Below, piece after piece: positions 22,986-36,940 of a stretch of DNA of 64,000 nucleotides. How positions within the stretch are numbered: the stretch's first letter is position 1; every line of letters begins with the position of its first letter. Position numbers and translations under genes: made by a program. The notes beneath the pieces are model-generated. The model was not told the DNA's origin and made no database searches. It saw only the letters and a program-made list of their open reading frames with translations. Origin of the DNA: Spongilla lacustris (lineage: Eukaryota > Porifera > Demospongiae > Spongillida > Spongillidae); NCBI GenBank assembly GCA_949361645.1, contig OX442421.1, positions 6,023,718-6,087,717 on the forward strand, read 5' to 3'.

Positions 22986-23289
22986 CGGGAAGGGCCAATT
23001 ATAAAGTATGATTACGATTATATTTACAAACGTGCGTATTGAAAAGAAGCGGAGATCAGTATATACTAAAAAGATTAAAAAGATTGCGCATCGCATCGCA
23101 TATAAAAGCTGAGCTTTATTTTTTTGGCCCACAAATTTTAGTTGTTACATTTTAAAAGTATGAACGCTATAAACTGGTACTTTGGCAGTTGATGTATTTC
23201 TTGTGAAAAAATACATGCATTGCACACGTATAAACAATATAGCTACTATTTAACAGGCCTGCTTTTTTGCGTAGTTTTCGGAGCTTTTA

Positions 23290-23456
23290 CAAGGCAAAAC
23301 GCGTTGGCTTCTCGGGCTCCGCCCCAGGCCCCGATGGGGGAGCTTACAGCGCTCCCCCATACCCCCTAGCTGGGCGGGAGGGGTGCCCCCCTCCCGCACC
23401 CTCCCCGGGGCAACTGTGCCCTCCCCTTTCCAAATTCCTGGATCCGCCCCTGGGAT
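23290..23456 (-). mobile_element. GC-rich element ending CAGGGGCGGATCC
   Basis: The reverse strand begins CAGGGGCGGATCCAGGAATT and continues through G-rich sequence to GGAGCCCGAGAAGCC. The CAGGGGCGGATCC end resembles transposon termini I know from many invertebrate and fish genomes (memory, not searched). It shares GGGGCGGATC with the two copies at 22.6-23.0 kb. 23460-24920 contains G runs at 23645-23677 and 24045-24065 and no recognised gene. Confidence 0.5.
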
Positions 23457-24923
23457 GTGAGAATAAAATTAATAATACAGAGCTGTATAAAAGCAAGCTG
23501 CAGCGTAGACTCCACAAGCACTGTGGCAGCAGGTCTATTCAGACTGCACTTTTTGGAAAAATAGCGATCTCCAATGACTCTCACATTGAGTCATGTTCCA
23601 CGCTATTATCATGGGTGAATCTACTGAACAAAAACGTACTGACGTTAAGGGTGTGGGGGGGGGGGGGGGGGGGGGGGTAATAATGCTACAAATGTAACGT
23701 TACAATGACGCTAATTTTTCCAAAACGAGTTTTGATAAGCCCCCTTAACAATCACTCAGTGATACATGTATATATCAAGGGCAGCTGCTTTCAGTACCCA
23801 ATGACTAGTTTGCCAGCAAGATGATATGGGTCGATGTACACGATTCAGCTCCTTAGTATACTTTAGTTGTTACTAAGTTGAGCGTGGCAATTATCACATG
23901 TAGCTGGATGAATGAATATAAGTGATACATGTACATGAAAAGCTGAATAGAACTGCAATCACAAATCTTGGTATTTACTATGGTTACCAGCCAACGCCCA
24001 ACTACTCAGACAAGCATAGGGGTAGAGTTTTATTTGAAGGGGCGGAAGGGGGGGGGGGGGGGGGGTCGTTATATAATGCTGCGTTGCGCGCCGCTTATAG
24101 CTTAATTGTGTTGGCGCGAGCGCGAATGAATCACATTGCTAAAATTTAATTCCGTATGCATGACGTCGCATATTAAATTTATCAGTTTAGTATCTTTAAT
24201 TAATTTGCGATCGCGATCGATCGATCGCGCGATTCGTATCTACGCGAGGCCGCACTTCTCGTCTCCAGTCCCAATTTTCTCTTCGCGTCGTCACAACTCG
24301 CGATGGGAGCAATTTCAATAAGCTCCTGAATTTGTCTAGTAGGGCTGCCTGATTTAATTTTTTTAACATCAGTCATAAACCTCATCTACTGATTTCTTGA
24401 TTCTTGGTGCAAATTCCGACGTACAAGGGAGTATGAGCGTGCAGCTATGAGCATAATATACATCTTTATTTTAAAGTTTATCAATTATTACACAATACAT
24501 GGAGTATACAATACATGTACCTATAACTACATTGTAGTCCGGGAGGACCACTTTTGATTGCCTAAAGCTGTCCGATCGGACTGAACGTCCTATTGATATG
24601 CATTTGTATGCCTGCAGAGGGCAAGTAGCATCCCAGACATGCAAGAAGCTTACCATTCTTCAAAGGCACAAAGTGAGGCCTTAATTTCCAAATGGCTCTA
24701 CTGAGATAAAGCTAAATCAGTTCACCTGATCATAATATCTCCTGGTCAGATGTTCACCTGAGCATAAGATTTCCAAGTCAGATGTTCACCTGAGCATAAT
24801 AACTAAACTGCATGCCTTTGCGGTAGAGGTGTTTGTTTGGACCAAAAGGACTCTTGGTTTATTGGAGTACTACTATGTTAGTGGTTGAGGTCTCGTTACT
24901 ATAGCAGTATTGCATGCATGCAA

Positions 24924-25039
24924 CTAGCCTCGTCCCCAGGCCCTGTTTTATTAAAGTTACGGGGGGAAAAAACCCTATTTTTCCCCCACCTCTGTATCAC
25001 AACACAACCATTGTCACTGTGGCCTGGGGACGAGGCTAG
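24924..25039. mobile_element. 116-bp MITE containing a 40-bp copy of RING-gene coding sequence
   Basis: Perfect 19-bp terminal inverted repeats (CTAGCCTCGTCCCCAGGCC at 24924-24942 and its complement at 25021-25039), flanked by CATGCAA on both sides (24917-24923 and 25040-25046). This gives a 7-bp target duplication, or 8 bp if the ends are taken asymmetrically, which is hAT-like. Positions 24985-25024 are identical to 25596-25635 in the last exon of the neighbouring RING/glycine-rich gene. Read on the minus strand, the copy still encodes GHSDNGCVVIQRW. Confidence 0.88.
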
Positions 25040-25512
25040 CATGCAACCTGTTTTACACAGTGATATTATAAGACTGCTATTCAACAGAAAAGTTGGTTCA
25101 CAACCATGATGTGATGAACACAGTCAGTTTCATACATGCGACCTATTTGTTAAACCTTAGCGCAGAAATAACTGTTTCATTAATCATCTGACACAAAAAT
25201 GTTCTTAATTGCTTCAGTATGTACACATGTAACAGTACAACCATTCACAAACCTTTAGAACCTGGTCAGTTCACTGCATAACAGCAAAGATACATGGGTG
25301 GGGGGGGGGGGGGGGTCACCTCCTCACTGGGAGGTAGGCACACACTCTCAAATGAGACAATCTTACGACCAAAAAAAAATGATCTCTCACTATCACACGA
25401 ACACACACACAGCAGTATCCAATCCATGCCAACAGGCCAGACGGGCTGCTTATAGTATCTCCTGAATAATAGCCACCCCATAGGCACCATAACAGAGGGA
25501 GGAGCTCTCCTT

Positions 25513-29324
<3,812 letters not shown>

Positions 29325-29509
29325 TCAAACACATCACACCTGGCCTGTCTGTATAATATTAATGCTATTGTATTTCACACAGGAAATGAGTCATCCAATG
29401 ATCGCGCGAGCACGTGACCATGCAGATGTATATACACCTTAGTGAGCACTATTATAATCCTGCTGCTTGCATGCTGTAAATCATTTTAACTAAACTAAGT
29501 ACCCCTACG

Positions 29510-29535
29510 CCCCCCCCCCCCCCCCCCCCCCCCCG

Positions 29536-29566
<31 letters not shown>

Positions 29567-29585
29567 CATTATGCACGTCCAAGTT

Positions 29586-29617
<32 letters not shown>
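29510..29617. repeat. Poly-C followed by inverted (ATT)n / (AAT)n
   Basis: C run of about 24, then about 10 ATT triplets (29540-29570), then a short spacer, then about 10 AAT triplets (29587-29617). The ATT and AAT tracts can pair as a stem. Confidence 0.93.
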
Positions 29618-29618
<1 letters not shown>

Positions 29619-29717
29619 TCCCATATATTTATAATATAAACTAACATATATGGCTAACAACAACACAACCTAACATATACAATGTACTGGCACACTAACA
29701 CACTCGATCACTCGCAC

Positions 29718-30041
29718 ACAGAACTAAAAGTCATCTAAACCATCAAAGGAACTTAATGTTCCCAAGACGGAGGTAGAATTTCCTCTCTGGATTGCCACAG
29801 AAAGGCGCTGGAGTAAGAATTGGTAGGATTGTGAGTCTCCAGTGGTTTTGTGCAGACGATGGCCAAGGTCCTTAAGAAAGGACAATGTTTCAGCACCAAA
29901 CACACCAAGAGACTCACATGCTATGGGAACAAAGAAGTATTTAGCTCCAAGAGAGGAATACTTCTTCCTCTTTTGAGATTCAGCCTCTGCTGCTACCAAT
30001 CCTGGGCCTCTTTCAGCAGTGGAGAGATATGATGGTGCCAA
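29718..30041 (-). mobile_element. Retrotransposon C-terminal fragment, family B
   Basis: Minus-strand 105-codon frame with KYFFVPIACESLGVFGAE, FLKDLGHRL and LLQRLSVAIQRGN. This resembles the C-terminal segment of reverse-transcriptase proteins common in sponge and cnidarian genomes (recognised from memory). It belongs to a different family from the 16.8 kb element but shares the pattern VP-hydrophobic-E-x-G-x-[FW]-G. Frame-disrupting changes occur outside this segment. Confidence 0.65.
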
Positions 30042-30274
30042 GGTGTCTCTGCATGTAGCAAATCATTATTATTTTTAAAAAATTATTGCATGCTAATAAT
30101 ATAATGCTTTTTTTGTAATATCAATCATACACATACATCACATGTGGGATTAAAGTCCAGTAACCGGCATCAGGGATCTTAGCACGATGGCTCTGGCATT
30201 AGAATAATTAATAACTACTTATCAAACACATTATTACAAAGTACCTAAGCCTAACTAATGTTCCGAAACATAAT

Positions 30275-30905
30275 CTACTCAAACGACTGGGCCGGCAGAC
30301 TTATTGCCAAAATAGCTCTTGCTATACAACGAGTCAGCACCAAACTAAGTCTGCCATAAAGATCAGCAGTGACCCTACTTTTTCGGCAGAGAGCACAGAT
30401 AGCAAGCCAAGTGGCCAAACAGGAAAAAGTGGTGTGTGCTTCTCTGCCCCAGTTGCCATATGTCCCGACAGCCAGGGGAACACATACCCAACCTAGTTTC
30501 TGTTGGATCATTGGCAGTGTGCTTGCACTGCTTGGTAGCAGCAGCTGCAGCACCTGAAGTCATTCCTGCCTCATTCAACACAACAGGGGTGAGTGGTGAG
30601 GTTACAGTGACATCCCCCACAGCTGGCCTTCCTCACTCCTTATCCGCTACCAAAACATCAGCTGGGTGAAATTGCCTAAGATCGGCTACCAACCACCACC
30701 TTAACTCCCAGATGAGCACTGTGGCAAAAGGCAACAATTGCATCTCACAACTGATTATGGCGTGTCACTACATCACCACCCTGCCTGCAGGTCACTGCAT
30801 GATGGCCTAGATGAACCTCTGGACAAATCATGGCCAAGCCACCATTTTAAGGCTACCAAAAACTCATTGGGTTCCAAGTGGAGGCCAAGTGCAGCAGATG
30901 GTACT
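30275..30905 (-). mobile_element. Retrotransposon C-terminal fragment, same family as the 16.8 kb element
   Basis: The reverse strand carries GLHLEPNEFLVALKWWLGHD (~30800-30880), then DVTVTSPLTPVVL (~30600) and LGWVCVPLAVGTYGNWG (~30450-30500), in the order of the 16.8 kb element. Frameshifts separate the blocks (near 30500-30560), so this is a decayed 5'-truncated copy. Confidence 0.75.
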
Positions 30906-31127
30906 GCAGACAACCAGCAAGCAGAGTGAGGGGCTGACTCAGACATTGGCAACTGAAGAAGACACTAACAGTGCCATTATTATTATTATTAATGAATTGT
31001 AACATGGATAATACAAATTATTACACAGTGATATATAAATGCATGCTACATACACATCAGAGTCAAGTCATTGGATAAGGAAAGCTCTTGATGCAAGGTT
31101 CAATTTTCCATAGTGTTGATAGGGCAA

Positions 31128-31262
31128 AAGATTTGGTGCATCTTCAAGTGTTTGACAGGATGCCAGTTTAGAAAAGATAACTGTTGCAATTTGTCCCCAA
31201 ACTCCAAAAGACTATCAGTACCACCATTGGTACATAGATTCAGATCAAGTTCCTCATAAATA
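31128..31262 (-). mobile_element. Highly decayed fragment of the same retrotransposon family
   Basis: In one minus frame NLYVPMVVLIVFWSLG aligns by eye to the ELGWVSIPLVVESYGAWG block, and GCCAGTTTAGAAAA matches nucleotides of the same region at 16950-16965. Short and weak. Confidence 0.4.
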
Positions 31263-31278
31263 GCACTGTTGATCTCTC

Positions 31279-31280
31279 TC

Positions 31281-31315
<35 letters not shown>

Positions 31316-31316
31316 A
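31279..31316. repeat. Poly-C tract (~34)
   Basis: Long C run about 320 bp upstream of the FAD oxidoreductase start, among the longest homopolymers in the window. Confidence 0.95.
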
Positions 31317-31640
31317 TATTGTTCCAATCGTTGTTTACGAAATGTCTTAATTTGTAGTGACGTTGTAAAATACTTGCAATCTTCCCCCTAAAAAAAATAA
31401 ACCATTGGGGTGACGTGAGCCACTATACTGGTCTATTGTAATCACATTTACTTCAATAATTATCCAGATTTTCGGGTGTTTGACCTTTCCGCCCCTGTTT
31501 CGTATCGGATCGGACGATCCTAGTCCTAGCCGCACCACCGATGGTTATGATTATGATGTAATCATATTATTTCTATAAATAGCGCATGCGTAAAAATACG
31601 ATCGATTCGGCCCCGGCCCCTTTGTGTGTTCCAGACTTGT

Positions 31641-33782
31641 ATGACATCCCCGAACTTCAGCAAGGGAAGCGAACTCGAGGATGCACTACTGGAGTGCGTC
31701 AGTGCCGGGAAAATAGAGTTAACCGAAAAGTGGGTGACGAAAAACGTGAGCTTGAAGGCCTGGGCCAGCGCTTTATTCCCTAACGAATTTGAGAACCACA
31801 AAATCCTCGAACCGCGCCACGGGAGGAGGCCAAAGCACACCATTCGGATATGTTCCGTCCTCGGAACCGAGTATGAGAACGTTCGAGACACGGAGCGGGT
31901 GGCCATTTACGCAGGCGGGCCTGGGAGCATGGTGGCCGCGGCAATTGACAGCATTGCTACCCACAAGAAGGGAGTCGGTAGAGTCATTTACGCTAATTAC
32001 AGCTTCGAGAATTCAAATGCGAGGTCCAGCGCTTACTATTTTCACCTAAGGCACAGCAATGCCCTCGACGCCGACCCTACTGTTCGAGGACCCGCCATTA
32101 TTCGAGAGTTCGCGCGACGAAAGCTGGTCTCTACAGAGCAGCTCGTGGTCGAAGCACGCGAGCAGCTGGGTTATATGAAGATCGACATATCGCTGGACGG
32201 GCTTTTCAGTTCCCCGGCACACTGCGTGAACACGATGGGCATAATGTTACTAGGCTTCGTGCACACCATTCGCAACGTTGTGTTGGAGGAGACGGGCTTT
32301 CACCACCTCACGGACTGGGTTCGGAATCGAGCGTATTCCTGGTATTCGATTCCCGTGTTTCGATTTCTCGAGTCAGAAGCGAAGTGCTTGGGTGTCCGTT
32401 CAACCCAAACCGACGTACCATCGCTGCTGATAGGGCAGGAAGGGGATCGGACTGTACCCCAAGCCCTCCACGTTGTGTTCGATGAAGCCAGTGCACACCT
32501 CACAGAAGAGGAGAACGTGATGCTTCTCAAGGTCAACGGCATCTTGTCTCGGAAGCTGAACAGAAACGAGCTGGCGGCCGCAATGGGCGGGGACACAGGG
32601 GGTGTGCATGCGGCCTACGTCTACCCGCAAGACGGCAGGGTCAGCGCCGAGATGAACGTCATCCTCCGGGACACGGTGCTGGCTACGGGAAACACGTGGG
32701 AGGAGGGGCTTGAGGTGGAGAAGGTGTTTGTGGATGGGGAGGAGGTGAGGGGCGTCGTGTTCCACAATTTGGCCACAGGCAAACACTGGTACCAACCCTG
32801 CAGTAGCCTGGTCCTCTCACTCGGCTACACCGCGCAGTACGAAATGGAGAGGCCCCTCCCGACCCAATCCGCTCCTCTCCTGGGTTGCCTCCGCTCATTT
32901 GTTTCGTACCTGCAGTGGAAGGTGGGGTGGAGGAACCCCATTGGTGCCATCACAGTTGCTGCTGGGGGGTCGGGATACTTTCTTGTCCGGGGCAAGATAC
33001 CCATCATTGGGACTCAAAACTCCCATTGGACGGAGGTTGCGTACCACCCGGAGGCTGACGTCACCCTTGCCAAACTCACTGGGGGAGGCAACATTGCTTC
33101 CGAGTACATACCTGTCACGTACCCTTTGAACAACTTGGAACATATACGCAGGATGTTTGGCAAGCGGTTCATTGATGTGCTTTCTGTCGACAGCTGCCCT
33201 AGGTCCATCAACCCCCAAAACGACGTTCAGTTTTACCAGCTGGCATCGGGGTTGGTCGTGGTAGCTGGACTTGGGGGCACAGGTATGACCAAGAGCGGTG
33301 CCAATGGTGCCCTCTCTGTTCTCCTCTCGCACCCAGAGCTACGCGCTTCTGAAGTGATTGCTGGGTCACCCGATCTTTTTAGCAAGGTGGACTTGAGTAG
33401 GTTCGTCAGTGACTGCACAAGTAATGTGCAGCGCGCCCTCGGGCATCGCCATGACTACTCCGCTCTGGAGGTGTGTTGTGCCGTGGGAGCAGGGCTAGCA
33501 GCCAGGTGGCTGTGGAGGAAATCCAGCAGGTCCAACAAAGCCTCCAAACATCCTCAACATTGGAGGAGTCCTTCACTCCTGAGGCGTCAAGCAGACAATT
33601 CAACTTATCCACCTTTCTCTTCTCCACAGTCTCATACCCATTATAACCTAATCTTTAACCCTGTATCCTCTTTACCTTTGAGGAAGTTTCAAAAAAGACA
33701 TCTTACGTATTGTCAAACTGTAGCTTCTGGGAAGTCAGCTTTTACCATGCTACGTATAGCAAGAGCTTTTTGCCAGCACTGA
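31641..33782 (+). CDS. Intronless FAD-dependent oxidoreductase (DAO-like)
   Basis: About 713 codons uninterrupted. The first ATG is at 31641. An N-terminal VAIYAGGPGSMVAAAID resembles a dinucleotide-binding GxGxxG turn. Near the C-terminus (residues ~550-570) GLVVVAGLGGTGMTKSGANG resembles the last FAD-contacting strand of D-amino-acid-oxidase, glycine-oxidase or malate:quinone-oxidoreductase folds. DTGGVHAAYVYPQDGRV fits the middle of such enzymes. Residues ~620-645 (ALEVCCAVGAGLAARWLW) are hydrophobic and could be a membrane anchor. The following ~75 residues are low-quality sequence and may not be translated (possible donor CCAG|GTGGCT). It is the only long intronless enzyme here and is GC-richer than its surroundings. 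The substrate is unknown. Confidence 0.8.
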   Translation: MTSPNFSKGSELEDALLECVSAGKIELTEKWVTKNVSLKAWASALFPNEFENHKILEPRHGRRPKHTIRICSVLGTEYENVRDTERVAIYAGGPGSMVAAAIDSIATHKKGVGRVIYANYSFENSNARSSAYYFHLRHSNALDADPTVRGPAIIREFARRKLVSTEQLVVEAREQLGYMKIDISLDGLFSSPAHCVNTMGIMLLGFVHTIRNVVLEETGFHHLTDWVRNRAYSWYSIPVFRFLESEAKCLGVRSTQTDVPSLLIGQEGDRTVPQALHVVFDEASAHLTEEENVMLLKVNGILSRKLNRNELAAAMGGDTGGVHAAYVYPQDGRVSAEMNVILRDTVLATGNTWEEGLEVEKVFVDGEEVRGVVFHNLATGKHWYQPCSSLVLSLGYTAQYEMERPLPTQSAPLLGCLRSFVSYLQWKVGWRNPIGAITVAAGGSGYFLVRGKIPIIGTQNSHWTEVAYHPEADVTLAKLTGGGNIASEYIPVTYPLNNLEHIRRMFGKRFIDVLSVDSCPRSINPQNDVQFYQLASGLVVVAGLGGTGMTKSGANGALSVLLSHPELRASEVIAGSPDLFSKVDLSRFVSDCTSNVQRALGHRHDYSALEVCCAVGAGLAARWLWRKSSRSNKASKHPQHWRSPSLLRRQADNSTYPPFSSPQSHTHYNLIFNPVSSLPLRKFQKRHLTYCQTVASGKSAFTMLRIARAFCQH

Positions 33783-34077
33783 TAAGTCATGTTCTCTTAT
33801 GTAGCTTCTAGGAAGTCCATGTATTAAGTAACAGGAGCTGTTTTTCAGCAATCAGCGTGTTGCACATTCATTCACCCTCCTACCCCCACAATATTGTTTC
33901 CGTTCAATGGAACTTTACAGTAACTTCATGATTGATTTTTATATACAAATACATCAAAATTGACTACTGTGTCATTGTACATGTAATTTCACAAATATTG
34001 TTTACATGCACCAATTAAATTATCTTTTATTTGTTGAGATTGTACCTGTACAGTCATCAAGAGGGGAGTGTGGATTC

Positions 34078-36878
34078 TTAATAGCAATAATCGAGGTTCA
34101 CAGAGCCATACCCTACATTGCCCACCATTTTCTTCACATCCATCCCATCTTCCCTCACGTAGCTCCCTCCACCTCCACCACCGCGACCTCCTCCACCCCC
34201 TGAATACCCCCCTCCACCCCCACCTCCATACGTTCCAACTGCTCCCCCTCCACCAAAACCTCCACCAGACCCTTCGGTTCCACCATGAACAAAGGACATA
34301 GCAGTCGTTGACGCCTGATTGTAGCCCGCCCCCCCATGTCCCCACGGGGGGCCAGTGAAGAGGGCATCACAGCCACAGCCCCCTCCAACGCCCCCATGTG
34401 CCCACTCATGTCCAACCCCGGCTAGGCCGTCCTCCTCCGTGTTTGCATCCCGCCCATCGCGGTCATCCTGATCATGCCCGCGGGTGCCCCCTCCTCCACC
34501 AGCCGCCACAAGAAGATTCGTGCGCCCGGTGAGGGCCACAAAGGTCCCCCCACCTCCTCCGGAGCTCGGCCCGACCCTTGTGGACATTCCCCCACAGAGT
34601 ATCTCAAGGACTTCTCCTCTCTTCAGGGCAAATTTTGCAGCAATGATGGCACCTTTCCCACCGTGACATGTCTTTTCGCCGTCCTCAGCACTTGCTCCCT
34701 TGGCAACAATGAGGTACCACCTGTCCTCTGGGATCACCAGCTTAACAATCTCCCCAGTGTACCCAATTTCAAGTGGCAGATTCTGAAACACCGTTTCCAT
34801 GGACGCGCTCCAGCAGCCCCATCCTGCTGTGTTCAGTGTGCGAATTCGGAAGGAGTACTTCATTCCCGGGATGATGCCATCCAGACGCTTCTCCTTGCAT
34901 GTGGCTTCAGCCTTCGACGGGACAGTGATGACAGTTGGACCATCTCTTGCGACCTGCAGCGATTGCTCAACCGGTTCATATTCTATCTCGTACTGCTTGA
35001 CACAGTTGCCAGAGTTTTCGGGTGCCTGCCACTTCAGCAGAAGCAATCCTTTGTCATGGCAACAGGTGAAGGCTTTGGGTATATCTGCTCCTCCTACCTG
35101 GCCGAGCGTTTCAATCCTTCCCAAGAAATCGGGTGCAACGTAGCAGGGGATGTTCCCGGTCATTATGGGTCCCTTGCACAGCGAAGGGTCCTTCTGGAGT
35201 AGTTGTCCCTCCATCTTGTCAATGAGGGCCATGGCTTGCTGAAGCTGGCTGTAGTCCTGTGCTTGCTGCAGCATGTTGGCCTGGACAATGGATGTGTCCA
35301 GAACTCCCCGTGCCACCTCGACCCTCTCTCGCTGCTCTTCCAGGAGCTTTTTTCTGTTCATGGCCTTTCAGGGGCAGAAGAGTAACAGACAGAAAATCAT
35401 TGACATGAGAGAGTACACATACCTAAATATATTGCCCAACTGGCAGATCTACCCAACTGACAAGACCTAAATATACTGCCCAACTGGCAGATCTACCCAA
35501 CTGACAGATCCCCAACTGAAACCTAAATATACTGCCCAACTGACAGAAATGTATTTTATTTACACTTGTATAATTATGGAATCAAACTATACACTTAGTT
35601 CAACTTTCAAAAACAGATTCAGGGGGAGAGGGGACAATATGTGTGTGGTATACAAGGAAATCAGTCAACAGATACTATGACTTGGAAGTTCATTTATATG
35701 GACATGTAGTATGCCATTTAAAAAAGCATTACATGTAATTCTAGACAGAAAAAGGACTTATGAAATGTAAACAAACGATTGAGTAAAATGTGTGGATTAC
35801 AGAAATTATGTAATTATGAATTTATAAATATTACACCTACATTTGTAAATATGTGTGATTGTATTATTATGATTAAAACACCTACATTTAGCAAATATGA
35901 ACTTGGCTAAATGCACAAATTTCCGTAATCCCTCGTTTACTCAATCGTTCACAAATCTTACTAAACCAATTATATTTTCCATACTTATATAACAATGTAC
36001 CTCCTGCTCCACATTTTTCATGACAACATCACGTCTCTTCCGAAGAGCTTGCTCAAAGTTTGCAAATGTTGCTGCCAGTTCGTCAAATCTCTGGCCCTTC
36101 TCCAAGTCCAGCATGCGCACAGCTTCATTCAGCTCTGCCTGGGTGCGTCCAACAGCTTCCACCTGGTTCCTCATCTTCTGCACAAGCGCAGGAAGCTTGG
36201 TACTGACAGCGTGCATGGCACTGTCAATGGTTAGATAGTTACTGGCGTCAAATCCTGGTTTTTCGCAGCAGAGGTCGCAGGCAAACGACTTTGACTGCAA
36301 GGAGAACAGCTGGCTGGGCATGCTCGGGTGAGACTGACATTTGGGGACGGACGTTGGAAGAAAAGCTTGTGAAATGGGCTTTGGTTTGTGGTAGTTTTGC
36401 GCTGGCCCAAAGCCTCTGTTGTGTTCCTTCTCCGAGCACGCGCAGCAAAATTTGACCCCGGCGGGAGCTAAACACTCAAAGCAGATTAGGGATGCTGGTT
36501 CCTTGTTGCAGTACTGGCACAAAGCGGCCGGAACGCTGTTGGGCTGACGAACTGCAGGTCGAGGTAGACTGGGTCTTTGTGCATCCACATATTGGATGAT
36601 GGTAACGTTAGGAGCGTGCGGCTCTTTAATTGGAGTGTAGCACTGGGGGCAACATGTACTGCTCGTTTCATTCAGGCCTTCCATACACGTCTGACAGAAC
36701 GTGTGCCCGCACGACACGAGGAGTCTTGGTTGAAACCTTCCGATCGCAGTATAGCTGTTTCCGCATTGTGGGCAATGTAGTGCCACTTAATGGAAATAAA
36801 ATGAACCATGCAATAAAGAACGTGCATGTTATTACAAGATGTGCATATTGAAACTTAAACTTAGAAGACTGACTTACT
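34078..36878 (-). CDS. RING/B-box/coiled-coil/FN3 protein with ALK-type glycine-rich domain (paralogue 2)
   Basis: Exons 36785-36001 and 35364-34078 join in phase 0 (NVEQE|AMNRKKL), about 690 residues. The same domain order as paralogue 1: RING (CPQCGNSY...CGHTFCQTC...CPQC), zinc sites (CQYCNKE, CFEC, FCCAC, CDLCCEK), coiled coil ~190-330, an FN3-like domain ending YSFRIRTLNTAGWGCWS, then a glycine-rich domain (IPEDRWYLIVAKGA, GGKGAIIAAKFALK, GGGGGTFVALTG, LLVAAGGGGG) ending GYGSVNLDYCY. The large exon opens with TG after an AG acceptor. An upstream segment ending CAA|GTAAGT at 36878 supplies A, so the start codon ATG would be made by splicing out 36877-36786. Zinc ligands appear intact. Probable TRIM-type E3 ligase. 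Same strand and structure as paralogue 1, 5 kb away: a tandem duplication. Confidence 0.87.
35400..35550. repeat. Short tandem repeat (CCTAAATATACTGCCCAACT)
   Basis: Three diverged copies of about 45-50 bp containing CCTAAATATACTGCCCAACT and GGCAGATCTACCCAACTGAC in the intron of RING paralogue 2. Confidence 0.8.
35776..35947. mobile_element. MITE with CGATTGAGTAAA ends
   Basis: CGATTGAGTAAA at 35776-35787 and its complement TTTACTCAATCG at 35936-35947. Inside, ATTTATAAATATTACACCTACATTT and inverted counterparts make a foldback. It sits in the paralogue 2 intron. The 62.7 kb element shares CCGTAAT..CC-TGTTT, TACTCAAT and TTTATAAATATT, so the two look like one family. Confidence 0.75.
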
Positions 36879-36940
36879 TGCACGGAAAATAAAAACATAG
36901 ATAGATTTGAGATGGATTGGAAGCGCATCACGTGAGCCAT

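Noticed and set aside
31626..31640. Start of the FAD oxidoreductase at 31626
   Set aside because: The codon there is GTG. The first ATG in frame is at 31641.
34474..35202. 242-codon + strand ORF
   Set aside because: Antisense shadow of the glycine-rich/FN3 exon of RING paralogue 2, whose domains are clear on the minus strand.
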